Origin: Methanothermobacter wolfeii
GTDB taxonomy: Archaea > Methanobacteriota > Methanobacteria > Methanobacteriales > Methanothermobacteraceae
Length of the DNA: 64,000 bases
NCBI RefSeq assembly: GCF_025397995.1
Contig: NZ_CP104550.1
Coordinates: 216,001 to 280,000 of the forward strand
Reading direction: 5' to 3'
The translations under genes were made by a program, and so were the position numbers. The notes beneath the pieces were generated by a model that was not told the DNA's origin, searched no databases, and was given only the letters and a program-made list of their open reading frames with translations. Shown in pieces: positions 27,134-36,610 of the stretch (the first letter of the stretch is position 1; every line of letters starts with the position of its first letter).

Positions 27134-29473
27134 GTGGCACCTGAATCAAAAAAAGCCAAAGACCTGAAAGGGGATTTCTGGGATGCTAAGAACATCCAGA
27201 TATCCATAGGAAAAGTAATAACAGAGGAGGAGCCCCCTGAGGAAGTCAGGGGGCCTAAACCCATGCCCCATGTGACTGACCTTAGATCATGGGACATGAA
27301 ACTCCTTGAAAGATACGAACCCTTCTATGCACCCTTCTGTGATATGTGCTGTCTGTGTACCTATGGTAAGTGCGAACTGCTGGGGAAGAAGGGAGCCTGC
27401 GGTATAGACGCAGCCACCCAGCAGGCAAGAACGGTGCTCCTGGCATGCCTGATAGGGACAGCAGCACATGCAGGACACGCAAGGCACCTCCTAGAACACC
27501 TCATAGAAAAACTCGGGGAAGACCATGAGATAGACCTGGGCATGAATGTGGATATAGAGGCCCCTATAACAAGGACAGTCATGGGTAAAAGACCCCGGAC
27601 CCTGGGGGACCTCAGGGAGGTCATGGATTACGTTGAAGAGCAGATGTCACACCTCCTATCAGCATGCCACACAGGACAGGAGGGTGACAGCAAGGACTTC
27701 GAATCAAAGGCATTCCATGCAGGCCTCATGGATGACCTTGCAAGGGAGGCTGCGGATCTAGCCCAGATAGTTGCCCTGGACCTTCCAAAGGGTGATGAGG
27801 ACGCACCCCTCATTGAACTCGGATTCGGGACAATAGACACAGAAAAACCGGTTGTCCTCTGCATAGGACACAATGTACTCCCTGGTGCGGATATAGTGGA
27901 CTACCTTGATGAAAAGGGACTTGAAGAGGATGTGGAGGTCTGCGGGATATGCTGCGCAGCCATCGACATAACAAGGTACAACGATGCAGCCAAGGTTGTG
28001 GGACCTCTGTCAAAGCAGCTGCGGTTCATAAGAAGCGGCGTTGCAGACGTGGTGGTTGTTGACGAACAGTGCGTAAGGACGGACGTACTTGAAGAGGCCC
28101 TCAAGAACAGGTCCGCGGTGATTGCAACAACCGATAAGATGTGCCTTGGCCTCCCGGACATGACAGACGAGGACCCTGATAGGATCGTCAGGGACCTCAT
28201 CGAGGGAAACATAAAGGGTGCACTCATCCTTGACCCTGAAAAGGTGGGTGAAGTGGCTGTTAAAACAGCAATTAAACTCGCCCCGGAAAGAAAACCCCTT
28301 AAGAAGCTTCCAGATGTGGAGGAAATAATTGAACTGGCATCAGAGTGCACCGACTGCGGCTGGTGCCAGCGTGCATGCCCCAACAGCCTGCCTGTTATGG
28401 ATGCTGTGAAGAAGGCTGCAGAGGGAGACCTCAGCCAGCTCGAGGAAATGGCGGTTGAGGAGCTCTGCTACACCTGCGGAAGATGCGAACAGGAATGCGA
28501 AAGGGGAATACCCATAGTCTCCATGGTCACAAAGGCCGGTGAGAGAAGGGTCAAGGACGAGAAATACAAAATAAGGGCAGGAAGGGGCCCTGCCCAGGAC
28601 GTTGAAATAAGACGTGTAGGGGCACCCATAGTACTGGGCGACATCCCTGGCGTGGTGGCCTTCGTAGGGTGCTCAAATTACCCTGCGGGCGGAAAGGATG
28701 TTGCCCTCATGGCAAAGGAGTTCCTTGAGAGAAACTACATAGTGGTAACAACCGGTTGCGGTGCAATGTCCATAGGCGAATACCGGGATGAAGACGGACA
28801 GACCCTCTATGAGAAATATGGTGGAGAATTTGATGCAAAGGGACTCGTGAATATGGGGTCCTGCGTTTCAAATGCCCACATTTCAGGTGCCGCAATAAAG
28901 ATAGCAAACATATTCGCACAGAAACCCCTTGAGGGAAACTTTGAGGAGATAGCAGACTACATACTCAACCGTGTCGGTGCATGTGGAGTTGCATGGGGCG
29001 CATACTCCCAGAAGGCGGCTGCAATAGCAACAGGTGTCAACAGGTGGGGGATACCTGTAGTACTCGGACCCCACGGATCAAAATACCGCAGATTATTCCT
29101 TGGAAGGGCCGATGATGAAGAAAAATGGAAACTCAACGATCTAAGAACCGGAGAGGTTATCGACGGCGAACCCGCCCCCGAACACCTCCTCTACGCCGCA
29201 GAAAACAGGGAGGAGGTCACGGTCATGATAGCAAAGCTCTGCATAAGGCCAACGGACACCCCAAAGGGACGCCAGATGAAACTCAGTAACTACATAGACC
29301 TCCACAGGAAGTACTTCGGCACGATACCTGACGACATCGACAAGTTCATAAGGACAGAGAAGGACATCCCGATAGTCTACAAGAAGGACGTGATGAAGAT
29401 ACTTGAAGAGAAAAACTGGAAGCCAAGGAAGGTTCCAAAGGAACCATCCCTTATGGAAATGGAGAAGGGGTGA
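27134..29473 (+). CDS. cdhA: CO dehydrogenase/acetyl-CoA synthase alpha subunit (CODH)
   Basis: The 779-residue CODH subunit reduces CO2 to CO on the Ni-Fe-S C cluster. The N-terminus has [21 protein letters not shown] near residue 68 (B/D-cluster region), and two 4Fe-4S ferredoxin motifs lie at about 404-470. Candidate C-cluster ligands are in [22 protein letters not shown] and [11 protein letters not shown] 27134 is preferred over GTG 27125 because the former has GGTGAT at the right spacing. It is the first gene of cdhABC-cooC-cdhDE. Confidence 0.96.
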   Translation: MAPESKKAKDLKGDFWDAKNIQISIGKVITEEEPPEEVRGPKPMPHVTDLRSWDMKLLERYEPFYAPFCDMCCLCTYGKCELLGKKGACGIDAATQQARTVLLACLIGTAAHAGHARHLLEHLIEKLGEDHEIDLGMNVDIEAPITRTVMGKRPRTLGDLREVMDYVEEQMSHLLSACHTGQEGDSKDFESKAFHAGLMDDLAREAADLAQIVALDLPKGDEDAPLIELGFGTIDTEKPVVLCIGHNVLPGADIVDYLDEKGLEEDVEVCGICCAAIDITRYNDAAKVVGPLSKQLRFIRSGVADVVVVDEQCVRTDVLEEALKNRSAVIATTDKMCLGLPDMTDEDPDRIVRDLIEGNIKGALILDPEKVGEVAVKTAIKLAPERKPLKKLPDVEEIIELASECTDCGWCQRACPNSLPVMDAVKKAAEGDLSQLEEMAVEELCYTCGRCEQECERGIPIVSMVTKAGERRVKDEKYKIRAGRGPAQDVEIRRVGAPIVLGDIPGVVAFVGCSNYPAGGKDVALMAKEFLERNYIVVTTGCGAMSIGEYRDEDGQTLYEKYGGEFDAKGLVNMGSCVSNAHISGAAIKIANIFAQKPLEGNFEEIADYILNRVGACGVAWGAYSQKAAAIATGVNRWGIPVVLGPHGSKYRRLFLGRADDEEKWKLNDLRTGEVIDGEPAPEHLLYAAENREEVTVMIAKLCIRPTDTPKGRQMKLSNYIDLHRKYFGTIPDDIDKFIRTEKDIPIVYKKDVMKILEEKNWKPRKVPKEPSLMEMEKG

Positions 29474-29477
29474 TCCC

Positions 29478-29990
29478 ATGAATGACCGTATAATACCATG
29501 GCAGCCAACGGTTATAGCAGGGCCAAAGCAGGCAATGCTCGTAACCCCTGAAACAGCCGTAATGATGATCAAAAAGGCCAAGAGGCCCCTCATGGTGGTG
29601 GGTCCCCTTGCAAAACGCCAGCCAGTACTTGACCACACACTGAAGATAATGGAAAGGTGGGATCTGCCTGTTGTAACAACTGCAGACACCTTCAGGGTGT
29701 TCAATGAGAGGGGTGTTGAAACAGAGCCCTACGGCATAGTTGAGATAACCAACCTCCTGAAGGACCCTGAATGGAGGGGTGTCAGGGGTGAGGGTCAGCA
29801 TGACCTCGTGATATTCATAGGATGCATATACTACATCGCATCCCAGGGCCTGTCAACCCTGAAACACTTCGCACCACATATAAAGACACTCACAATATGC
29901 AAAACATTCCATTCAAACGCAGATGCATCATTCCCTAACATGGATGATGAGGAATGGTTCAGATACCTTGAAAAGATGCATGAAGATTGA
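29478..29990 (+). CDS. cdhB: CODH/ACS epsilon subunit
   Basis: The 170-residue alpha/beta protein binds CdhA in the alpha2-epsilon2 CODH component. It has a TPP-enzyme-middle-domain-like fold, with [14 protein letters not shown] near residue 36 and [23 protein letters not shown] near 107. ATG 29478 follows GGTGAT by three bases. A longer frame from 29403 only overlaps cdhA. Confidence 0.94.
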   Translation: MNDRIIPWQPTVIAGPKQAMLVTPETAVMMIKKAKRPLMVVGPLAKRQPVLDHTLKIMERWDLPVVTTADTFRVFNERGVETEPYGIVEITNLLKDPEWRGVRGEGQHDLVIFIGCIYYIASQGLSTLKHFAPHIKTLTICKTFHSNADASFPNMDDEEWFRYLEKMHED

Positions 29991-30002
29991 TGGAGGAATT
30001 CA

Positions 30003-31385
30003 ATGTTTGAAGACATACCCGTTGATGTAAGTCCAATGCATGAGGGGGAAAGGATAAGATCAGCAAACATGTTCGTTGAACTGGCAGGCCCCAAATCAAT
30101 AGGAGCCGAGCTGGTTCAGGTAAAGGACAGTGTCGAGGATGGAAAGATAGAGGTTATAGGGCCGGACATCCCTGAAATGGAACAGGGCCAGATCTACCCC
30201 TTTGCCATAAGCATAGAGATAGGTGGGGGGGAACTTGAGGAGGAACTTGAGGGTGTTATTGAAAGAAGGGTCCACGAGCTCTGCAACTATGTCAAGGGAT
30301 TCATGCACCTCAACCAGAGGGACCAGATATGGTGCCGTGTAAGCACAGAGGCCAGGGATGCAGGATTCAGACTTGAACACCTTGCAAGGGCACTCTCGGT
30401 TCTCTTCAGGGAGGAATTCCCCATAATAGAGTCAATATCCGTGACCATAATCACAGATGAAAAGGAGGTTGAATCCTTCCTTGAAACCGCAAGGGAAAAA
30501 TATGATTTAAGGGACTCCAGGGCAAGGGAACTCTCAGACGAGGATGTTGATGTCTTTTACGGCTGTCTGATGTGCCAGTCCTTTGCACCCACCCATGTAT
30601 GTGCAGTGACACCAGACAGAACAGCCCTGTGCGGAGCAATAAACTGGTTCGACTGCAGGGCAGCATACAAGATGGATCCTGAGGGACCAATATTTGAGAT
30701 TGAAAAGGGAGAAGTGCTTGACGCAGAGAAGGGAGAATATGAAGGCATTAACGCTGCAGTTGCAGAACATTCACAGGGAACAACAGAGAGGGTCTACCTT
30801 CACAGCATATTCGGATACCCCCACACATCCTGCGGATGTTTCGAGGCAGTGGCATTCTACATACCCGAACTGGACGGTATAGGTATAGTGAACAGGGACT
30901 TCAGGGGAGAAACACCTCTGGGAATACCATTCTCGGCGATGGCAGGCCAGTGCTCCGGCGGAAAACAGGTTGAAGGATTCTCAGGCCTCAGCCTGGAATA
31001 TATGAGGTCACCGAAATTCCTCCAGGCAGATGGAGGATACTCAAGGATAGTGTGGATGCCAAAGGAACTCAAGGATTCATTAATAGAATTCATTCCAGAG
31101 GACCTCAGGGATAAGATAGCAACCGAGGAGGATGCAACATCCATAAAGGAGATCAGGAGGTTCCTAAGGGAGAAGGGCCACCCTGTCCTTGAAAGGGCGG
31201 CTGCAGAACCTGAACCCGAGGCTGAAGAGGAGGAGGAGGCAGAAGAGATAACCATGGAAGAGGCCCCCTCAACAGTACCCGTAGTTTCATCCCCTGAAAT
31301 GAGCGTCCCAGTTGCCGGTGGATTCAGAATAATCCTCAAAAATGCCAAGATCTACGCTGAAAGCGTGATAATAAAACGTGAATAG
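30003..31385 (+). CDS. cdhC: Acetyl-CoA synthase (CODH/ACS beta subunit)
   Basis: The 460-residue ACS carries the Ni-Ni-4Fe-4S A cluster that joins methyl, CO and CoA. Likely ligands are CLMCQSFAPTHVC (near residue 190), CGAINWFDC and CGCFE (near 278). Like other archaeal ACS, it lacks the large bacterial N-terminal domain. The C-terminus has a Glu-rich linker (about 400-420) before a terminal module (VAGGFRIILKNAKIYAESVIIK). Confidence 0.96.
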   Translation: MFEDIPVDVSPMHEGERIRSANMFVELAGPKSIGAELVQVKDSVEDGKIEVIGPDIPEMEQGQIYPFAISIEIGGGELEEELEGVIERRVHELCNYVKGFMHLNQRDQIWCRVSTEARDAGFRLEHLARALSVLFREEFPIIESISVTIITDEKEVESFLETAREKYDLRDSRARELSDEDVDVFYGCLMCQSFAPTHVCAVTPDRTALCGAINWFDCRAAYKMDPEGPIFEIEKGEVLDAEKGEYEGINAAVAEHSQGTTERVYLHSIFGYPHTSCGCFEAVAFYIPELDGIGIVNRDFRGETPLGIPFSAMAGQCSGGKQVEGFSGLSLEYMRSPKFLQADGGYSRIVWMPKELKDSLIEFIPEDLRDKIATEEDATSIKEIRRFLREKGHPVLERAAAEPEPEAEEEEEAEEITMEEAPSTVPVVSSPEMSVPVAGGFRIILKNAKIYAESVIIKRE

Positions 31386-31400
31386 GTCAAGAGTGATCCT

Positions 31401-32156
31401 GTGATAATAGCAGTCAGTGGAAAGGGCGGAACCGGAAAAACAATGTTTTCAGCTTCCCTTATAAGGATACTTGCATCAACAGGGGCAGATGTCCTTGCAA
31501 TAGATGCTGACCCCGATTCAAATCTTCCAGAGGCCCTGGGTGTGTCCGTTGACCGGACGGTGGGTGATGTCAGGGAACAGCTTAAGAGGGACACCGCAGA
31601 GGGCAGGATACCCCCATCAGCAAATAAATGGGACATGCTTGACTATCGTGTGATGGAATCAATAGTTGAAACAGAGGACTTTGACGTCCTTGTAATGGGC
31701 AGACCCGAGGGAAGCGGCTGCTACTGCGCTGTTAACACAATGCTGAGAAAGATAATTGAGAACATAGCCAGTAACTACGACTACATCGTAATTGACACGG
31801 AAGCAGGTCTGGAACACCTCAGCAGGAGGACAACACAGAACGTTGACGTCATGATAGTTGTAACCGACCCCTCAAAGAGGGGGGTGCTGACTGCAAGGAG
31901 AATACTTGAACTCTCAGAACAGCTTGAAATACGCTTCAGGGAGATATTCCTTGTCCTCAACAGGGTAAGGGATGAGGACCTTGAAAGACTGAAAGAGGGC
32001 GTGGAGAGGGAGGGTATTGAGGTTATAGGCGTCATACCCGAGGACCCTCTGGTATCAGAGTATGATATGGAGGGAAAACCACTCTATGAATTACCTGAAG
32101 ATTCCGCATCATTCAGGGCCATAAAGAAGGTGGCTGAAAGGATACTAAATCTATAG
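31401..32156 (+). CDS. cooC: CooC-type nickel-insertion ATPase of the cdh operon
   Basis: This 251-residue MinD/NifH-type ATPase has the deviant Walker A GKGGTGKT (residues 7-14), DADPDSNLPEALGV and VMGRPEGSGCYCAVN, whose C-x-C (near residue 110) is the CooC metal-binding motif. It matures the Ni cluster of CODH. It starts at GTG 31401, with AGTGAT upstream. Its place between cdhC and cdhD ties it to this complex. Confidence 0.93.
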   Translation: MIIAVSGKGGTGKTMFSASLIRILASTGADVLAIDADPDSNLPEALGVSVDRTVGDVREQLKRDTAEGRIPPSANKWDMLDYRVMESIVETEDFDVLVMGRPEGSGCYCAVNTMLRKIIENIASNYDYIVIDTEAGLEHLSRRTTQNVDVMIVVTDPSKRGVLTARRILELSEQLEIRFREIFLVLNRVRDEDLERLKEGVEREGIEVIGVIPEDPLVSEYDMEGKPLYELPEDSASFRAIKKVAERILNL

Positions 32157-32166
32157 AGGTGTGTTT

Positions 32167-33321
32167 ATGGATAAATTAACGGAGCTTCTGAAGCTGCTTC
32201 AGAACACAAAATCCATTGAAATAAAGGAGTTCAGGATGGACGTTGATGAACTTGAACTCTACATGATGCCTGCAGTCCAGCAGGCCATCCAGAAGACGGT
32301 TGAAGTAAGGGAGAAGGTTGAAGCACTCCCTGAAGAAGAATTCAACCCGCCAGTAAGATCCTATCCAGGCGAAGTTGCCCAGGTAAAGCTGGGGGATGGA
32401 ACAAGAAAGTCTGTCTACCTTGGAGGTCAGAAGGCCCTTTACAGGTTTGAGGAGCCCCAGCCAAACCCTCCAGTCGTAACCTTCGATGTATTTGACATAC
32501 CAATGCCGGGACTTCCAAGGCCGATAAGGGAACACTTCAGTGACGTGATGGAGGACCCGGGTGACTGGGCAAGGAAGGCTGTGAAGGAGTACGGTGCCAA
32601 CATGGTCACAATACACCTGATAGGTACAGGGCCAAAGGTCATGGACAAATCACCAAGGGACGCTGCAAGGGACATTGAGGAGGTCCTCCAGGCCGTGGAT
32701 GTCCCCCTTGTAATTGGAGGATCAGGAGACCCTGAAAAGGACCCCCTTGTACTTGAAAAGGCCGCGGAGGCCGCCGAGGGTGAGAGGTGCCTCCTGGCAT
32801 CAGCGAACCTTGACCTTGATTACAGGAAGGTTGCAAGGGCGGCCATTGATTACAACCATGCCGTCCTGTCATGGGCCATCACCGACGTTAACATGCAGAA
32901 GACCCTCAACAGGTACCTCATGAAGGAGGGCCTTACAAGGGAGGACATTGTCATGGACCCCACCACATGTGCACTTGGTTACGGTATAGAGTTCTCCATA
33001 GACGTAATAACAAGGACGAGGCTTGCAGCCCTCAAGGGAGACGCCGATCTGCAGATGCCAATGTCCTCAGGGACAACCAATGCCTGGGGTTCAAGGGAGG
33101 CATGGATGAAGAAGGATGAATGGGGACCCACCGACTACAGGGGTCCGCTGTGGGAGATTGTAACCGGACTTACTATGATGCTGTCAGGTGTGGACATATT
33201 CATGATGCTTCACCCAACATCCGTGAAGCTTCTAAGGGAAATAGGGGAGACCTTCACAAGGGAATACATGACTGCAGAGACACCTGACCTGAGGGAATGG
33301 ATAACAGAACTGGATTATTAG
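32167..33321 (+). CDS. cdhD: Corrinoid/iron-sulfur protein small subunit (CODH/ACS delta)
   Basis: The 384-residue TIM-barrel protein has the CdhD core: RPIREHFSDVMEDPGDWARKAV, VPLVIGGSGDPEKDP and MDPTTCALGYGIEFS. With CdhE it forms the corrinoid protein that carries the methyl group from methyl-tetrahydromethanopterin to ACS. ATG 32167 follows GAGGTG by four bases; GTG 32161 is an in-frame alternative. Confidence 0.95.
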   Translation: MDKLTELLKLLQNTKSIEIKEFRMDVDELELYMMPAVQQAIQKTVEVREKVEALPEEEFNPPVRSYPGEVAQVKLGDGTRKSVYLGGQKALYRFEEPQPNPPVVTFDVFDIPMPGLPRPIREHFSDVMEDPGDWARKAVKEYGANMVTIHLIGTGPKVMDKSPRDAARDIEEVLQAVDVPLVIGGSGDPEKDPLVLEKAAEAAEGERCLLASANLDLDYRKVARAAIDYNHAVLSWAITDVNMQKTLNRYLMKEGLTREDIVMDPTTCALGYGIEFSIDVITRTRLAALKGDADLQMPMSSGTTNAWGSREAWMKKDEWGPTDYRGPLWEIVTGLTMMLSGVDIFMMLHPTSVKLLREIGETFTREYMTAETPDLREWITELDY

Positions 33322-33333
33322 GAGGTTTTAAAA

Positions 33334-34713
33334 TTGCAGGTCACTGCTATGGATGTGTATCGTTTACTGCCAAAGAGCAACTGTGGTAAATGTAATGAGG
33401 CTTCATGCATGGCATTTGCCACAAAACTCATTGAAAAGGAGCTAACCCTCGATGACTGCCCCCAGCTGAGCGGGGATGAAAGACAGGAACTTGAAGAGCT
33501 GCTTGCACCGGCCGTTAAAGAGATCAGCTTCGGCCCTGAAAACAGGAAGGTTACTATAGGAGGGGATCAGGTCCTCTATAGGTATGAACTCACATACTAC
33601 AACCCCACAGCCCTCGTGATAGACTTACCGGATGATCTCCCAGAGGATGAATTCATGGGGAGGGCCGAGGATATCCAGACACTGAGCTTCGAACGAACAG
33701 GGGAAACACTGACACTTGACGGAATAGCCCTGAGAAATAAGTCAGGAAGCCCTGAAAAATTTGCTGAAGCGGCAGAAAGACTTGGAGGAATGGGATATCC
33801 CCTCCTACTGTGCAGCTTCAACCCTGAGGCAATGGAGGCAGCCCTCAGGGTGGTGGGTGACCAGAGACCCATCATTTATGCTGCAACAGAGGAGAACCTG
33901 GATGAAATGGCAGAACTCGCACTTAAATATGAATGCCCCGTCGTCCTCTTTGCGCCGGGCGACCTTGAAGGGATGAAGAGACTCTCCTGGAAGCTTCGTT
34001 CAATGGGCGTTGCTGACATTATCCTTGACCCTGGCACATTTACGGGTGAGGGAATAGGGGATACAATTGACAACTTCGTAATGATAAGGCGGCTTGCAGT
34101 TGAGGAGCGTGATGCAGACTTCAGGTTCCCGATCCTGGGGGTACCTGCACTTTCAAGGCTCTCAGGAGAAGGGGATGCTGTGGAGGAAAACATAAGGGAG
34201 GCTACGGTGGCAGCAACCCTCATGAACAGGTACGCGGACATCCTCATCCTGGGGGGCACGGAGATATGGGAGTTAATGCCCCTTTTAACACTCAGACAGG
34301 GACTCTACACTGATCCAAGGAAGCCGCAGACCGTCGACCCTGGCGTATATGAGTTCGGAGAGGTGGATGAGGATTCACCTGTTATACTGACAACTAACTT
34401 CTCCCTCACATACTATACAGTGGAGGGGGACCTCAAGTCAGGGGATGTTACAGCCTACCTCCTTGTCCTTGACACAGAGGGAAGGGCTGTGGATGTTTCC
34501 CTGGCAGGGGGCCAGCTCAACGGTCCTGCAGTGGCTGACCTCATAAAGGATACCGGGATAGAGGAAAGGGTTAAAAACAAGGTCCTCATCATACCGGGCC
34601 TTGTAGCACCGGCAAGTGGTGAGATAGAGGATGATACCGGATGGCGGGTGCTTGTAGGACCAAGGGACTCATCAGGGATACCTGATTTCCTTGAGAAACT
34701 CGCATCAGAGTAG
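33334..34713 (+). CDS. cdhE: Corrinoid/iron-sulfur protein large subunit (CODH/ACS gamma)
   Basis: The 459-residue protein has the N-terminal 4Fe-4S motif with Cys 17, 20, 25 and 42. A TIM barrel follows, and then a C-terminal corrinoid-binding domain that begins near residue 330. The cluster activates the cobalt to Co(I). It starts at TTG 33334, with GGAGG seven bases upstream. It is the last Cdh subunit. Confidence 0.95.
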   Translation: MQVTAMDVYRLLPKSNCGKCNEASCMAFATKLIEKELTLDDCPQLSGDERQELEELLAPAVKEISFGPENRKVTIGGDQVLYRYELTYYNPTALVIDLPDDLPEDEFMGRAEDIQTLSFERTGETLTLDGIALRNKSGSPEKFAEAAERLGGMGYPLLLCSFNPEAMEAALRVVGDQRPIIYAATEENLDEMAELALKYECPVVLFAPGDLEGMKRLSWKLRSMGVADIILDPGTFTGEGIGDTIDNFVMIRRLAVEERDADFRFPILGVPALSRLSGEGDAVEENIREATVAATLMNRYADILILGGTEIWELMPLLTLRQGLYTDPRKPQTVDPGVYEFGEVDEDSPVILTTNFSLTYYTVEGDLKSGDVTAYLLVLDTEGRAVDVSLAGGQLNGPAVADLIKDTGIEERVKNKVLIIPGLVAPASGEIEDDTGWRVLVGPRDSSGIPDFLEKLASE

Positions 34714-34724
34714 GTGGTGTACCT

Positions 34725-35189
34725 GTGAAGATGCTGATGGTTCTTGATCCGGCAAGGTGCAGTGGCTGCGATGACTGTATCAATGCATGCAGGAACACCC
34801 ATGGAACTGCAAGGGCAAAGAAGGGAAATAAGATGCCGGTGTTCTGTCTCCAGTGCCACCCTGAAAAGGCACCATGCGCACGCATATGCCCTGTTGGCGC
34901 CATAAGGGAGGTTGACGGGGCCCTTGTAATCGATGAAGACGCATGCATACTCTGCAAGCTCTGCATGGTGGCATGTCCCGTTGGCATGATAGTCATGGAC
35001 CCTGAAAAGAGATCTGCAGAGAAATGCACCCTCTGCATGGACGCCGACTGCATCATCCCGGCGTGCGTTGACGCCTGCAAGGAGAACGTCCTCAAGCTTA
35101 TTTCAGTGGACGACCTTGCGGAACTGAATGACCGGTTGGAGTTCAGCGACATCCTTGAGGAGGCCATGAAGTTTTACAGGAAAAGTTAG
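34725..35189 (+). CDS. Polyferredoxin-type 4Fe-4S protein of the cdh operon
   Basis: The 154-residue protein has about four Cys clusters arranged as in the electron-transfer HycB/NrfC family: CSGCDDCINAC, CLQCHPEKAPCARICP, CILCKLCMVACP and CTLCMDADCIIPACVDAC. It begins 11 bp after cdhE, so it is a likely electron donor or acceptor for CODH. GTG 34725 or ATG 34731 can serve as start. The porE/porF ferredoxins at 52 kb have the same layout. Confidence 0.88.
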   Translation: MKMLMVLDPARCSGCDDCINACRNTHGTARAKKGNKMPVFCLQCHPEKAPCARICPVGAIREVDGALVIDEDACILCKLCMVACPVGMIVMDPEKRSAEKCTLCMDADCIIPACVDACKENVLKLISVDDLAELNDRLEFSDILEEAMKFYRKS

Positions 35190-35242
35190 TGGATGGGTCA
35201 GGGACAATAGTGGATGAGGAGTCTCTGGAGGAGAAGCCATGG

Positions 35243-36574
35243 TTAAGCATGGAGGGTGTTGATAAACACCCTGATATACCGGTATGAGTCCCTGATTCTC
35301 TCAAGGGGCCCCCTGAAGTAGATGTAGTATATGTTCATTTTCTTTTTAAAAACAAATACAATAACCCTTTTTTCCTTTGTTTCACCCGTCATTATATACC
35401 CGTGTTCATTATCAATTCTTATTATATCCCTTGAAAGATTAAAAAATCCTTTCCTAACCAGTACATCAAATAGGACTTCTGAAAACTCTTCTGCAGTGAT
35501 TTCAGGAACTTCCTTTCGCTTTATAACGAATTCAAGGTTGTCGTCCCATGATCCTTCAACCAGCCTTTCATCCTCACTGGCCTCACTGAGATCCCAGAAG
35601 CGGGGGTACCTGAACCTCAGCTCCCCGTTATCAAATACCTCAAGGTCAGGTTTGGCATCAATAATATCAAGGGCTGCACGGGCCTTCCTCCTTACAAAGG
35701 GGTAGGGGTCTTTCGCGGCCCTCTGGAGGGCCTCGACGGCTTCAGGGTCGCCTATGAGTCCAAGGGCCTCGGCTACCTTACCGCGGACATAACGGTTTTC
35801 ATCCCTTTTACGCCCGGAAAGCATCCCTTTAAGCGGTTTAACATCTTTCTTTGATCCTATCTCACCAAGAGCCTCCGCAACCATGGCCCTTGTCTGCCAG
35901 GAGGGATCTTCAAGCTTCTGGATGAGTGGCTTAACAGCTGCCTCCCCTATATTCACAACTGCAAGAAGAGCCTGTCTCCTGACATCGGAATCAGGGTCGC
36001 CAAGTTTATCAATGAGGATGTCCAGGTAGCCCTCGTCTGCCACTCCTATCATTGACCTGGCAGCAGTCTTCCTAACAACCCATGATTCATCGTAAAGGGC
36101 CATGGAGGCATACCTGAGCCCCCTTTCAGGGTTCAGTTTTATGAGGGCCCAAACAGCATTTTTCCTGACGTTCTCGTCGGGATGGTCTATAAATCTCCTT
36201 ATGGCTTCGAAGACCCTTTCCTCAGGGAACCCTGAAAGGGACCTGATGGCCGCTATTTTAACGTCGATGTCGGTGTCATCAAGGGCCATTATGAGGTGAT
36301 CAACGGCTTTAGGGTTTCCTATCCTTCCAAGGGCCCTCGCTGAAGCCGCCCTCACCCCTGTAAGCACAGGATATTCTTCCTGCCATTCCTCATATCTCAG
36401 GGATCTGATAAGGGCTTCAAGGGCCCTTTCATCTGCCAGAGTTTCCAGGGCCTCGGCAGCATCCCTCCTGACGGTAAAGTCATCATCTTCCAGGGCCTCC
36501 ATGAGGCCGTAAACATCCCCCCTCCTGAGGAGCACCTCAGTGTTTATAGAAGATCCCAATGAATTATCCCCCAT
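35243..36574 (-). CDS. HEAT-repeat protein with C-terminal PsbP/DUF1795-like domain
   Basis: In this 443-residue protein, residues 10-310 are about ten HEAT/PBS-lyase-type repeats (D-x-V-R-x-x-A-A-x-A-L-x). They are followed by a distinct domain of about 130 residues (LRFRYPRFWDLSEASEDERLVEG ... FVFKKKMNIYYIYFRGPLERIRDSYRYI). The repeats form a protein-binding scaffold; the last domain recalls PsbP/DUF1795-type folds, which is my inference. It lacks phycobilin-lyase context, so that name should not be used. It lies just downstream of the GT-C gene. Confidence 0.75.
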   Translation of the reverse strand: MGDNSLGSSINTEVLLRRGDVYGLMEALEDDDFTVRRDAAEALETLADERALEALIRSLRYEEWQEEYPVLTGVRAASARALGRIGNPKAVDHLIMALDDTDIDVKIAAIRSLSGFPEERVFEAIRRFIDHPDENVRKNAVWALIKLNPERGLRYASMALYDESWVVRKTAARSMIGVADEGYLDILIDKLGDPDSDVRRQALLAVVNIGEAAVKPLIQKLEDPSWQTRAMVAEALGEIGSKKDVKPLKGMLSGRKRDENRYVRGKVAEALGLIGDPEAVEALQRAAKDPYPFVRRKARAALDIIDAKPDLEVFDNGELRFRYPRFWDLSEASEDERLVEGSWDDNLEFVIKRKEVPEITAEEFSEVLFDVLVRKGFFNLSRDIIRIDNEHGYIMTGETKEKRVIVFVFKKKMNIYYIYFRGPLERIRDSYRYIRVFINTLHA

Positions 36575-36610
36575 AATAAATTGGAGGATATGAAAAATAA
36601 ATTTTGTGTT

